DNA of 64,000 nucleotides. It comes from Niastella sp. Its GTDB lineage: Bacteria > Bacteroidota > Bacteroidia > Chitinophagales > Chitinophagaceae. The notes under the pieces were generated by a model, which saw only the letters and a list, made by a program, of their open reading frames with translations, made no database searches and was not told the origin of the DNA. This document shows positions 9,529 to 17,489 of the stretch, in pieces. Every line of letters starts with the position of its first letter. Position 1 is the stretch's first letter. The DNA lies in assembly GCA_016710595.1 (NCBI GenBank), contig JADJVM010000008.1:496001-560000 (forward strand). The letters run 5' to 3'. Position numbers and translations under genes: made by a program.

Positions 9529-10641
9529 ATGTCTTATCTAAAACATTTAAACTGCCTACCTTACTTACTTGTTGCAAGTTTTATGCTATTTTATCAGGCT
9601 GGTATCAGCCAGCAAAAAAATACGGCAATTGATGAATGGTTGCAGAACCATATTGAGCGCTTAGGAGGTAAAGCGGTTTTAATGATTTATAAAGATGGAA
9701 AAATATGGTACCAACAATCGTTAAATGAAAAGAAGGGAAGAAAAAAGGTTATTGACCGGTTTGCGATAAAAAAAATGTCAAAAGATAATCCTGATTTAAA
9801 TAAAGATTTTAATGCGCAAAGCATTATTCCGTTAGCGAGTTGCAGTAAATGGTTGAGCGCAGCCCTGGTAATGACTTTTATAGATGATGGCAGCTTGAAA
9901 TTACAGGATACAATTGGTAAATTTCTTCCAGAGATGACGCAGCAAGGCAAGGGGAATATCAGCATTCAACAATGTCTCACTCATACCACTGGTATTTATA
10001 GCAATGGCTTAAAAGAAAACTGGGAAGTATTAAAACAAGGCAACACGATGGAAGCAGTAGCGAATGTCATTGCATTAAGAGAAATGGAAGCAAAACCGGG
10101 TACCGCATTTCATTATGGTAGTATTGGGTTGCAGATTGCGGGGGCTATTTTAGAAAAGATATCAGGCAAATCATTTGAGCAACTTTTCCAGGAACGTATC
10201 GCCCTACCCTGCCAAATGACAACAGCCAGTTTTGGTAAAAACAGAGTAGTACTGCCCGCCGGTGGGGCAAAAGGTTCCGCTACAGATTATCTTCATTTTA
10301 CTGAAATGATATTAAATAAAGGGATGTATCAAAATAAAAGGGTGCTTTCAGAAAAATCAATTGATTTGATGCAATACAATTATATAAGTGAATTAAAAAA
10401 GATTCACAGCCCGGAACAAAGTGGTGATTTTGGCTACGGATTTGGAGAATGGACGATGACAAAGGCATCTACTACAAAGAAGGCAACGGCAGTTACGAGC
10501 CCGGGGTTATTTGGCACTTTTCCCTGGGTAGATTATACAAATGGATATTGTGCCGTATTGCTATCTTATAATTTACAAAGCAAAGGCCGGCACGAAATAT
10601 ATACCGGCCTGAAAAAACTCGTAGATAGCCAGTTTCCTTAG
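9529..10641 (+). CDS. Secreted serine hydrolase, beta-lactamase class C / PBP-like family
   Basis: Encodes 370 residues from the ATG at 9529. An upstream in-frame ATG at 9490 adds 13 polar residues, but the later start gives a clean signal peptide ending near AGISQQK. The Beta-lactamase family (PF00144-type) fold is visible: the SxxK nucleophile in PLASCSKWLSAAL, QQCLTHTTGI, the second motif as HYGSIGLQIAG (Tyr present, Asn replaced), and the late GLFGTFPWVDY block. Members act as esterases, D-aminopeptidases or carboxypeptidases more often than as true beta-lactamases, so the substrate is unknown. The gene is followed after 54 bp by an outer-membrane-type protein on the same strand. Confidence 0.85.
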   Translation: MSYLKHLNCLPYLLVASFMLFYQAGISQQKNTAIDEWLQNHIERLGGKAVLMIYKDGKIWYQQSLNEKKGRKKVIDRFAIKKMSKDNPDLNKDFNAQSIIPLASCSKWLSAALVMTFIDDGSLKLQDTIGKFLPEMTQQGKGNISIQQCLTHTTGIYSNGLKENWEVLKQGNTMEAVANVIALREMEAKPGTAFHYGSIGLQIAGAILEKISGKSFEQLFQERIALPCQMTTASFGKNRVVLPAGGAKGSATDYLHFTEMILNKGMYQNKRVLSEKSIDLMQYNYISELKKIHSPEQSGDFGYGFGEWTMTKASTTKKATAVTSPGLFGTFPWVDYTNGYCAVLLSYNLQSKGRHEIYTGLKKLVDSQFP

Positions 10642-10657
10642 AATGCCTGAATTGACT

Positions 10658-10665
10658 TAATTTTG
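10658..10665 (+). promoter_or_regulatory. Bacteroidota -7 box before the gene at 10696
   Basis: TAATTTTG matches TAnnTTTG exactly, 17 bp after the serine hydrolase stop. It overlaps the TTG at 10663, so it argues against that codon as the start of the next gene and in favour of the ATGs at 10681 or 10696. Confidence 0.4.
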
Positions 10666-10695
10666 CTGTTTATTTTATTAATGGAATTAACAGGT

Positions 10696-11514
10696 ATGCA
10701 TCATAAACATTTAATCCGGCATTTATTTTTTACACTTTTATTCTTTTCACCTAACATCATCCTGGCACAACAAAAAGGAAAACTGTTGAAAGGGATGTAT
10801 ATACAATGGGGGTACAACAAAGAATGGTACACAAAAAGCAATATTCACATCAAACTTTCTAATGGCAGTGATTTTACATTGCATCATGCTAAAGCACATG
10901 ATAAACCCGATTATGATGCGGTTTTAAAAAAACCATTAGAAATATCAATTCCTCAATATAATTACCGCTTTGGTTTTTACTTAAATGAAAAACATACAAA
11001 GGCCATTGAAATAAATTTTGATCACATAAAATATGTCGTAACAGATGGGCAAATGGTTGCTGTAACCGGTACCATCAATTCAATACCCGTTAATGGTGAT
11101 AGCGTTATAAATGCCGCTCATTTTCTTCACCTGGAGCATACCGATGGTGGCAACTTACTTCATATAAATTATGTACAGCAACAAACAATATTGCTTACCC
11201 ACGCAAAGAAAAGACCGTTGGTAAGTTTTTTATGGAAGCTGGGAGCCGGCATCAATATTCCACGTACAGACTTTACCTGGAAAGGCGACCGGCTGAATAA
11301 CAATTTCCATATTGCAGGTTATAACCTTGCAGCAGAAGCTGGTGCCAGGCTATATGCCACATCACATGTATTTTTTGAATTCATGGGAAAAACCGGTTAT
11401 GTAAAATACCTGAATGCATTGGCGAATACCACTACAATGAAAGGGAACAGGGTGCGCCACGGGTTTGGGTATGCCGAACTTATTGGTACACTTGGATACC
11501 AGTTTTCATTCTAA
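10696..11514 (+). CDS. Exported protein with predicted outer-membrane beta-barrel C-terminus, function unknown
   Basis: About 272 residues with a signal peptide ending near NIILAQQ. The middle part has alternating beta strands. The C-terminal third (from about residue 180, SFLWKLGAGINIPRTDF) has amphipathic strands with aromatic girdle residues and ends in GTLGYQFSF, a typical barrel C-terminus with a terminal Phe. The mature N-terminus contains short Lys/Tyr-rich strands (KGMYIQWGYNKEWY). ATG 10681 would add MELTG, but the basic n-region MHHKHLIRH favours 10696. No specific family was recognised. It may be co-expressed with queG 48 bp downstream. Confidence 0.7.
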   Translation: MHHKHLIRHLFFTLLFFSPNIILAQQKGKLLKGMYIQWGYNKEWYTKSNIHIKLSNGSDFTLHHAKAHDKPDYDAVLKKPLEISIPQYNYRFGFYLNEKHTKAIEINFDHIKYVVTDGQMVAVTGTINSIPVNGDSVINAAHFLHLEHTDGGNLLHINYVQQQTILLTHAKKRPLVSFLWKLGAGINIPRTDFTWKGDRLNNNFHIAGYNLAAEAGARLYATSHVFFEFMGKTGYVKYLNALANTTTMKGNRVRHGFGYAELIGTLGYQFSF

Positions 11515-11562
11515 GCAATTCACTTGTTAAAAGCTACAAAGTTTTTTTCATATTTAATATTC

Positions 11563-12489
11563 ATGAATGATACAGATAAAAATACCAGCATTGTAAAACA
11601 AACTGCCGCACAACTTGGGTTTGATTATTGTGGAATTGCAAAAGCCGCTTATTTAGATGATGATGCCCAAAGGCTGGAATCCTGGTTATCAAAAGGGATG
11701 AATGGTACCATGCAGTATATGCAAAATCATTTTGACCTAAGAGTGGACCCTACCCAGCTGGTTCCGGGCGCTAAATCTGTAATTAGCATCCTGTATAATT
11801 ATTATCCCACAGAACAACAGGTAGCAGGTGCGCCTAAAATTTCAAAATATGCTTATGGCAAAGATTACCATGAGATCATCAGGAAAAAATTAAACGAATT
11901 TCTATTTTTATTACAACAACAAATTGGCGACATACAAGGCCGGGGTTTTGTAGATAGTGCACCTGTACTGGAACGTAGTTGGGCACAAAAGAGTGGCTTG
12001 GGCTGGGTAGGTAAAAATGGTAACCTGATACATAAAGAACAAGGCTCATTTTTCTTTATCGCATCGCTCATTACCGATTTACAACTTACCTATGATGATT
12101 CATTTGCCAAAGATTATTGCGGTACCTGCACTCGTTGCATAGATGCCTGCCCTACTGAAGCTATCTTACCAGATAAGGTAATCAATGCACAAAAATGTAT
12201 TTCCTATTATACAATCGAACTTAAAGAAGAGCTGATAGAGGAAAAAAACAAATGGCAAGATTGGATATTTGGCTGTGATGTATGCCAGGATGTATGCCCA
12301 TGGAACCGCTTTAGTAAACAAACACGGCACGAAGAATTAAAACCTATCCCCGAAATCATGAATTTTAAAATGGATGATTGGGATAATCTTACAGAAGAAA
12401 AATTTAAAATTATTTTTAGTAAATCCCCATTGAAAAGAACAAAATATACAGGCATCAAACGGAACCTCAAATTCATAGAAAAATTATGA
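11563..12489 (+). CDS. queG: Epoxyqueuosine reductase QueG
   Basis: Last step of queuosine tRNA modification: cobalamin- and 4Fe-4S-dependent reduction of epoxyqueuosine in the tRNA anticodon. From ATG 11563 the product is 308 residues, the usual QueG length. The track of motifs includes QLGFDYCGIAKA at the N-terminus, GYGKDYH-like YAYGKDYHEIIRKK, SAPVLERSWAQKSGLGWVGK, and two ferredoxin-like clusters, CGTCTRCIDACPTEAI and CDVCQDVCPWNRF. An upstream TTG start at 11524 would add 13 residues but is unneeded. The stop overlaps the anmK start as ATGA, so the two are translationally coupled. Confidence 0.95.
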   Translation: MNDTDKNTSIVKQTAAQLGFDYCGIAKAAYLDDDAQRLESWLSKGMNGTMQYMQNHFDLRVDPTQLVPGAKSVISILYNYYPTEQQVAGAPKISKYAYGKDYHEIIRKKLNEFLFLLQQQIGDIQGRGFVDSAPVLERSWAQKSGLGWVGKNGNLIHKEQGSFFFIASLITDLQLTYDDSFAKDYCGTCTRCIDACPTEAILPDKVINAQKCISYYTIELKEELIEEKNKWQDWIFGCDVCQDVCPWNRFSKQTRHEELKPIPEIMNFKMDDWDNLTEEKFKIIFSKSPLKRTKYTGIKRNLKFIEKL

Positions 12490-13679
12490 ATCAAAATGTA
12501 AATAAGCTATATCATATTGCTCAAAAAAAATCAAGAAATATTATTGGTTTAATGAGTGGTACTTCATTAGATGGGTTGGATGTGGCCCTTTGTAATATTA
12601 CCGGATATGGAAATAATACAAGTGTAAAAGTTGAAAAATTTATAACATGGCCCTATGTACAGGCATACCGTAATAAAGTGCTTGAAATTATTTCAAAGAA
12701 AAATGTGAATTTAGAAAATGTATGCCTGTTACATGAAATTACCGGCCTGCTGCATGCTGAAATAATAAATAAATGTTTAAAAAAGTGGAAAATAGATGCC
12801 CTTCAAATTGATCTTATAGCGAGCCATGGCCAAACCATTTATCATGCGCCCAGGCACCTGCATACTCATAAGAATTTGCCAAATGCTACTTTGCAAATAG
12901 GAGATGCCGATCACATTGCTGTAAAAACCGGGATAATCACAATTGGTGATTTTCGTCAAAAACATGTTGCCGCCGGTGGCGAAGGGGCGCCCCTGGCTGC
13001 CTACGGCGATTTACTCTTATTTAAAGAAACCGGCCGGGATGTGTTTTTGTTAAACATTGGCGGTATTGCCAACTTTACTTATTTACCTGTAAAAGGAAAT
13101 GTATTTAGTACCGATACCGGACCGGGCAATACCCTGATGGATGCATGGACACAAAAGAATTTTACAGGCTTTACCTATGATGAAAATGCAATCATTGCAA
13201 AAAAAGGAACAGTCCAACAGGCCCTTTTACAGGAATTAAAATCTCATCCTTTCTTTTCATTGGCGTTTCCAAAAACTACCGGGTTAGAATTATTTAATAT
13301 GCCATTCCTCCAGAATGCGATATCCCGTACCGGGAATAACAAGATTCCTATAAACGATGTGATGGCTACATTAAATCGCTTTACTGCAGAAACGATTGTT
13401 CATTCTTTACAAAAATTTATAAATTTAAAACGCAACCCCATTATATATATCAGCGGCGGAGGTATGCATAACCCAATGCTTATGGAATTTATTGAAAAAG
13501 AAATAAGCCCGGTACAAATTGTTTCCACCATTCAAAAAGGAATTGAACCGGATGCTAAAGAGGCAGTTTTGTTTGCAGTACTTGCCAATGAAACAGTAGC
13601 CGGGCAACCGGATGTTTTCGCAAAGCATTTAAAAGGGATGCCTGCTGTAACGATGGGTAAAATAAGTTTTCCCGGTTAA
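12486..13679 (+). CDS. anmK: Anhydro-N-acetylmuramic acid kinase
   Basis: Phosphorylates and hydrolyses 1,6-anhydroMurNAc released during cell-wall turnover to MurNAc-6-phosphate. At 397 residues it is slightly longer than the 370-residue average because of an N-terminal extension of about 17 residues. The family signatures are clear: GLMSGTSLDGLDVAL, SHGQTIYHAP, QIGDADHIA, TIGDFRQKHVAAGGEGAPL, LNIGGIANFTYL, DTGPGNTLMDAW and the late YISGGGMHNPMLM. It overlaps the queG stop by 4 nt. Its own stop codon overlaps that of the convergent SRPBCC gene, leaving no intergenic terminator. Confidence 0.96.
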   Translation: MNQNVNKLYHIAQKKSRNIIGLMSGTSLDGLDVALCNITGYGNNTSVKVEKFITWPYVQAYRNKVLEIISKKNVNLENVCLLHEITGLLHAEIINKCLKKWKIDALQIDLIASHGQTIYHAPRHLHTHKNLPNATLQIGDADHIAVKTGIITIGDFRQKHVAAGGEGAPLAAYGDLLLFKETGRDVFLLNIGGIANFTYLPVKGNVFSTDTGPGNTLMDAWTQKNFTGFTYDENAIIAKKGTVQQALLQELKSHPFFSLAFPKTTGLELFNMPFLQNAISRTGNNKIPINDVMATLNRFTAETIVHSLQKFINLKRNPIIYISGGGMHNPMLMEFIEKEISPVQIVSTIQKGIEPDAKEAVLFAVLANETVAGQPDVFAKHLKGMPAVTMGKISFPG

Positions 13680-14200
13680 GGATTTTTAATTAAGTATTGT
13701 TGTAATGATTGTAAAGAAGAATCAATTGAGGGGCCTGATATTTTTTCAGTAAAGATACCACTCAATTTTTCCCAGGGATACCAGCGTAAATGCGTAATGG
13801 CACGCCATTGTACTTGTTTACTGCTTTGGCTTTCTTCAACAGGCAACAAAATAATTCCATTATCAATATCCAGTTCTCCTTCACGGCTAATGGTAAACTT
13901 TACACTTTGTGGGGTACGATCATATAAATTTATTTTCACTTCTTTGCCTTTTGCCATCCAGCTTGCGGTTTGTGACAATGTACCATCCTTTATTTTTATT
14001 TGTGCACTATCGGTTTTAAATACCGGTTGCCAATGTTTCCAATTGTGAAGGTTTCCAATTTCAGCCATAATGCGTTCATCCGTTGCATGAATTTGTATGC
14101 CACGCTCACTCACAACTTTTGATGGAATAAACAATGAAAAAACAGTTAAGAATAACGCCATCCCCACAAACACAAATAACATACCCTTGATCGCATGCAT
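13676..14200 (-). CDS. Membrane-anchored SRPBCC / polyketide-cyclase-like protein
   Basis: 174 residues: one N-terminal transmembrane helix (about 5-28) and then an SRPBCC (START-like) ligand-binding fold. The typical opening strand is IQIHATDERIMAEIGNLHNWKHWQPVF, which I read as the PDZ/START-like 'W..W..W' signature of SRPBCC proteins of Bacteroidota. No catalytic residues are conserved in this family, and the ligand is unknown. It is 12 bp downstream of an ABC-2 permease on the same strand and probably shares its message. Confidence 0.7.
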   Translation of the reverse strand: MHAIKGMLFVFVGMALFLTVFSLFIPSKVVSERGIQIHATDERIMAEIGNLHNWKHWQPVFKTDSAQIKIKDGTLSQTASWMAKGKEVKINLYDRTPQSVKFTISREGELDIDNGIILLPVEESQSSKQVQWRAITHLRWYPWEKLSGIFTEKISGPSIDSSLQSLQQYLIKNP

Positions 14201-14212
14201 GATTTTATAATT

Positions 14213-15325
14213 TTATTCCCATTTAAAAACTTTGATCGCTATAATATATGTTACAATACCCCAAAGCATCAAAATACCAATTTCATTCCGGCAACTCCAC
14301 AAGCTTAATCCTTCAAAAGCCACCCCTCTCATGGCTTCATTTAAATGAGTAAGGGGCATGAGCTTGGCAATAGGTTGTAACCAGCCCGGAAATACATCAA
14401 TAGAAAAAAATGTACCGCCTAATAAAAATTGAGGCAGGGTAATAATATTGGCAAACGGAGGAATGGTACTTTCATTTTTAGCCAGTCCACTTACAATAAA
14501 ACCAAAACCCATAAACACCAATAACCCTAAAAAGCTTAGAAACATTAACGCCATAAAAGTTTGAAAGCCGTGAACCAATGTAAAACCAAAGAAAAAATAA
14601 CCGGCCAAAATGATCACAACTGCGGTTATCATTTGAAAAATTACCCGGCTCAATGCCTCACCCAAAACAATATATGTCCGGCTTATAGGAGTTGCAAAAA
14701 AACGTTTTAAAACCTGGGTGGTCCGTAAACTGAAGAACATAAAAGCCACTCCAAAAACACCCGCACTCAATAAAGAAAATCCCAATTGCCCGGGTAAGAT
14801 AAAATCAATGGTTTTATATTCCCTGATGGTTTCAATATCTTTCGTTTCATCAAAATGAAAACTGGCAACCACCGGGCGTGAAGAATACATTTTATTGCTT
14901 ATCCCATTAATAATATTATCCAAAAGGTTCTTTAAAGCAGGCCACTTATCATTGCTACTGGTTGTACTGGATAAGGTTAATTTGTAAGGTGCCCCGGTGG
15001 AATCATTATTTTTATAAATGCCTACCGTACCGGCCAATGATCCCTTTTGTTTAGCATCTGTAAGCTCTTGTGGGGTATCATATTTTAAAAAACGGATTGA
15101 AGGATTATTTTTTAAAGCAGTATAAATAGGATTCATCGTATCTGAGCCCGGTTGTATAATAATTTTAAAACTACTCCGGCCGCCACCATTGCCTATAAAA
15201 CCAAATACCAAAATAAAAATAAAAGGAAATGCAAAACCAAAGATCACGGCAGAAGGACTACGCAAGATGGAACGCAAACTTGCTTTTGTAATGGCTAACA
15301 TGGCCCGGAACTGGCTATACTTCAT
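14213..15325 (-). CDS. ABC-2 type transporter permease
   Basis: 370 residues with one N-terminal transmembrane helix (about 24-46), a large extracytoplasmic loop (about 47-175), and five helices in the C-terminal half, the ABC2_membrane_3 layout. The loop starts after FAFPFIFILVFGFIG and contains the usual Bacteroidota family sequence IYTALKNNPSIRFLKYDT. The late GTFFSIDVFPGWLQPIAKLMPLTHLNEAMR is the ABC-2 signature. No ATPase gene is next to it here, so the partner must be elsewhere. It is divergent from the Xre-RES operon (97-bp gap). The cargo is unknown; drug or lipid export is common in the family. Confidence 0.88.
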   Translation of the reverse strand: MKYSQFRAMLAITKASLRSILRSPSAVIFGFAFPFIFILVFGFIGNGGGRSSFKIIIQPGSDTMNPIYTALKNNPSIRFLKYDTPQELTDAKQKGSLAGTVGIYKNNDSTGAPYKLTLSSTTSSNDKWPALKNLLDNIINGISNKMYSSRPVVASFHFDETKDIETIREYKTIDFILPGQLGFSLLSAGVFGVAFMFFSLRTTQVLKRFFATPISRTYIVLGEALSRVIFQMITAVVIILAGYFFFGFTLVHGFQTFMALMFLSFLGLLVFMGFGFIVSGLAKNESTIPPFANIITLPQFLLGGTFFSIDVFPGWLQPIAKLMPLTHLNEAMRGVAFEGLSLWSCRNEIGILMLWGIVTYIIAIKVFKWE

Positions 15326-15397
15326 CTAAACGATAAGATTTATAAAAAAAGCAAAAGTAGGTAAGGAATAATTGTGAAAAAATTTTTTATCAAAAGA

Positions 15398-15425
15398 CAT
15401 TTGACGTATATTTGTACGTCAAATG
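15398..15425. promoter_or_regulatory. Inverted-repeat operator overlapping -7 box and antitoxin start codon
   Basis: CATTTGACGTA (15398-15408) and TACGTCAAATG (15415-15425) form a perfect 11-bp inverted repeat with a 6-bp spacer. The right arm includes the ATG of the antitoxin gene (15423-15425). Inside lies TATATTTG (15407-15414), an exact TAnnTTTG -7 box. The Xre antitoxin is the obvious candidate to bind here and repress its own promoter. With the -7 box ending 8 nt before the ATG, the transcript would start at or a few bases before the start codon. Confidence 0.75.
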
Positions 15426-15884
15426 GCAGATAATATAAAAAAATCAATAAACAAGCCGGCAAAGCAAAGCCTGGCACATAAGGTACCTGCTACGGGAGAA
15501 GGGCTAGCACCTTATTTGAATACCCGTATCCTCCCCGATTTAAAAGATTTTTCATATAATGATTTTAAACGAATAGCTGATAAAGTGAATTTTACACAAT
15601 CAGAATGGTCGGCCATTCTCCATATAAGTGAACGCACCCTGCAACGTTATGCAAAAAACAATAATAATTTTGCGCCTATTAATGCAGAGAGGGCGTTACA
15701 AATTGCTGCCTTATTAAAAAAAGGAAAAGAGGTGTTGGGCAGTGAACAGAAATTTTACCAATGGTTAAAAAGTAAGCCCTATAGCCTGGAGGGGAATCTT
15801 AGTATGGATTCATTAACAACGGCGGCAGGCATTGCACAAGTTTTTACACAATTAGGCAGAATAGAACACGGATTATTTACATGA
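15423..15884 (+). CDS. Xre-type antitoxin with MbcA/ParS/Xre (DUF2384) toxin-binding domain
   Basis: Antitoxin of a type II RES-Xre system. It has 153 residues: a basic disordered N-terminus (1-40), a helix-turn-helix (about 45-85: DFKRIADKVNFTQSEWSAIL, then SERTLQRYAK), and the DUF2384 domain (about 95-153) with the family end pattern LGSEQKFYQWLKSKPYSL ... LGRIEHGLFT. It binds and neutralises RES and usually represses its own promoter. ATG 15423 is the only credible start, and there is no room for a ribosome binding site upstream if the -7 box at 15407 is used. The stop overlaps the RES start as ATGA. Confidence 0.92.
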   Translation: MADNIKKSINKPAKQSLAHKVPATGEGLAPYLNTRILPDLKDFSYNDFKRIADKVNFTQSEWSAILHISERTLQRYAKNNNNFAPINAERALQIAALLKKGKEVLGSEQKFYQWLKSKPYSLEGNLSMDSLTTAAGIAQVFTQLGRIEHGLFT

Positions 15885-16339
15885 TAGGATACCGCATCTG
15901 CAATAAAGATTACGAAGACGATACCTCGGGCTATGGCGCCAAATTATATGGGGGCAGGTGGAATAGTCCCGGTTTGCCGATGCTTTACCTGGGGCAACAT
16001 GTTTCATTATGCGCATTAGAACTGTTGGTTCATATAAAGCAAAGCGATAAAACAACTCCTTTTTCCCTACTTTATATAAACATACCAGATAAACTATCAA
16101 CTATTTCACTCAATATTGCAAAGCTTAAAAAAAACTGGGAAAATGATGTAACCTATAGCCAATTCATGGGTGATGAATTTATAAAAGAGAAAAATGCATT
16201 AATCCTGCAAGTGCCGTCAGTATTGGTTCCCGAAGAATTTAATTATTTACTGAACCCACTTCACCCCGATATGAAGAAGGTAAAAATTATAAAGACAACA
16301 AGATTCCATTTTGATAAAAGGTTATTTTCTTTTACATGA
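15881..16339 (+). CDS. RES-domain toxin
   Basis: NAD+-degrading (or ADP-ribosylating) toxin of the RES family. 152 residues, all RES domain. The conserved residues that name the family appear: an Arg in IGYRICN, the block LYGGRWNSPGLPMLYLGQ, a Glu in LCALELLVH, and a Ser in VPSVLVPEEFNYLLNP. Known RES proteins (for example MbcT of Mycobacterium tuberculosis) phosphorolyse NAD+, and PseRES-type members also deplete NAD+. It overlaps the antitoxin by 4 nt, and its stop codon overlaps the folK start by 4 nt, giving three translationally coupled genes. Confidence 0.93.
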   Translation: MIGYRICNKDYEDDTSGYGAKLYGGRWNSPGLPMLYLGQHVSLCALELLVHIKQSDKTTPFSLLYINIPDKLSTISLNIAKLKKNWENDVTYSQFMGDEFIKEKNALILQVPSVLVPEEFNYLLNPLHPDMKKVKIIKTTRFHFDKRLFSFT

Positions 16340-16815
16340 ACAAAGCATACATTTTATTAGGCGGAAATATCGGCAACCCCATTAAAAGCCTGGAACAGGC
16401 AACCACTTATATTCAACAAATAATTGGTAAAGTAGAAAGGGTTTCTTCATTTTACTTAACGGCTGCATGGGGCAATACTATACAACCCGACTTTTTGAAC
16501 CGGGTAATAATTGTAGGAACAGATTTATCATCTTTGCAAACCATGCAGGCCTGCTTAGCTATAGAAAAAAAAATGGGACGAAAAAGAACGATAAAAAATG
16601 CAGCCAGGATTATTGATATTGATATTTTATTTTTCAATAAAGAGATCGTACAAACTAAAGAACTTATACTTCCCCACCCGGCCATGCAGTACCGGCGTTT
16701 TGTATTGGTACCCCTGCAAGAACTTTCACCCAACCTAAAGCATCCCAAATTGAATAAAACCATACATCAATTATTAAAAGAATGTGATGATACGCTTGAT
16801 GTGAAAAAAATTTAA
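16336..16815 (+). CDS. folK: 2-amino-4-hydroxy-6-hydroxymethyldihydropteridine pyrophosphokinase
   Basis: Transfers pyrophosphate from ATP to the pterin precursor of folate, just before dihydropteroate synthase (folP, 10 kb away in this window). 159 residues, standard HPPK length. Motifs: AYILLGGNIGNPIKSLEQA, WGNTIQPDFLNRVI, IEKKMGRKR, IDIDILFFNKEIV, LPHPAMQYRRFVLVPLQEL. The ATG at 16336 overlaps the RES toxin stop, so folK is read as the third gene of the toxin-antitoxin message. A deoxynucleoside kinase follows 36 bp later. Confidence 0.96.
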   Translation: MNKAYILLGGNIGNPIKSLEQATTYIQQIIGKVERVSSFYLTAAWGNTIQPDFLNRVIIVGTDLSSLQTMQACLAIEKKMGRKRTIKNAARIIDIDILFFNKEIVQTKELILPHPAMQYRRFVLVPLQELSPNLKHPKLNKTIHQLLKECDDTLDVKKI

Positions 16816-16851
16816 TAACTCTAAAGCCGATTGGGCTTATTTTGCAACTGG

Positions 16852-17484
16852 ATGAAATACAACTTTATCACCATAGAAGGGAATATAGGAGCTGGAAAGA
16901 CAACATTGGCGCATATATTGAGCAAGCATTATAAGGCTCGTCTGATCCTGGAAGAATTTGCAGACAACCCATTTTTACCCCGGTTTTACGAAAACCCGGA
17001 ACAATATGCCTTTCCGCTGGAATTGTTTTTTATGGCAGAAAGATATAAACAATTAAAAGAATTGTTGCATACTAAGGATATGTTCCAGTCTGTAACCATT
17101 TCAGATTATCTTTTTACCAAATGCCTATTATTTGCAAAAGTAAATTTACCCGATGAGGAGTTCAGGCTCTACCAAAAACTATTTGACATCATCAATCCAC
17201 AGATTGTACAACCGGATCTTTTAATTTACCTGCATACTCCCGTAAACCGGCTACAAGAAAATATCAGGAAAAGAAATCGCAGTTATGAACAGGATATACC
17301 AAATGATTATCTTTTTTCTTTACAGGAAACCTATACACAGTATATAAAACAACATAATATAAAAACCCTTTTTGTAGATGCTTCCAATGCCGATTTTATA
17401 GGAAATGATGCACATATAAAAACCATTACAGATGCACTTGAAAAAGATTATGAAACAGGGCAGTATTATATCACCTTACCCTAA
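16852..17484 (+). CDS. Deoxynucleoside kinase (dNK family)
   Basis: ATP-dependent phosphorylation of deoxynucleosides for salvage. About 210 residues from ATG 16852, which places the P-loop FITIEGNIGAGKTTLAHIL at the N-terminus. An earlier in-frame TTG/GTG-type start at 16831 lies before the natural boundary. Other family features: LEEFADNPFLPRFYENPEQYAF (ExxxDNPFL), MAERYKQLKEL, SDYLFTKCLLFAKVNL (the DRS-like block, here SDY) and the LID arginines IRKRNRSYEQDIP. Substrate preference (dA/dG versus dC/T) cannot be read. It lies between folK and an MFS gene whose start is 5 nt after its stop. Confidence 0.92.
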   Translation: MKYNFITIEGNIGAGKTTLAHILSKHYKARLILEEFADNPFLPRFYENPEQYAFPLELFFMAERYKQLKELLHTKDMFQSVTISDYLFTKCLLFAKVNLPDEEFRLYQKLFDIINPQIVQPDLLIYLHTPVNRLQENIRKRNRSYEQDIPNDYLFSLQETYTQYIKQHNIKTLFVDASNADFIGNDAHIKTITDALEKDYETGQYYITLP

Positions 17485-17489
17485 CCGTA

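Noticed and set aside
16831..16851. Upstream start of the deoxynucleoside kinase
   Set aside because: Adds residues before the P-loop strand that relatives lack; ATG 16852 is preferred.
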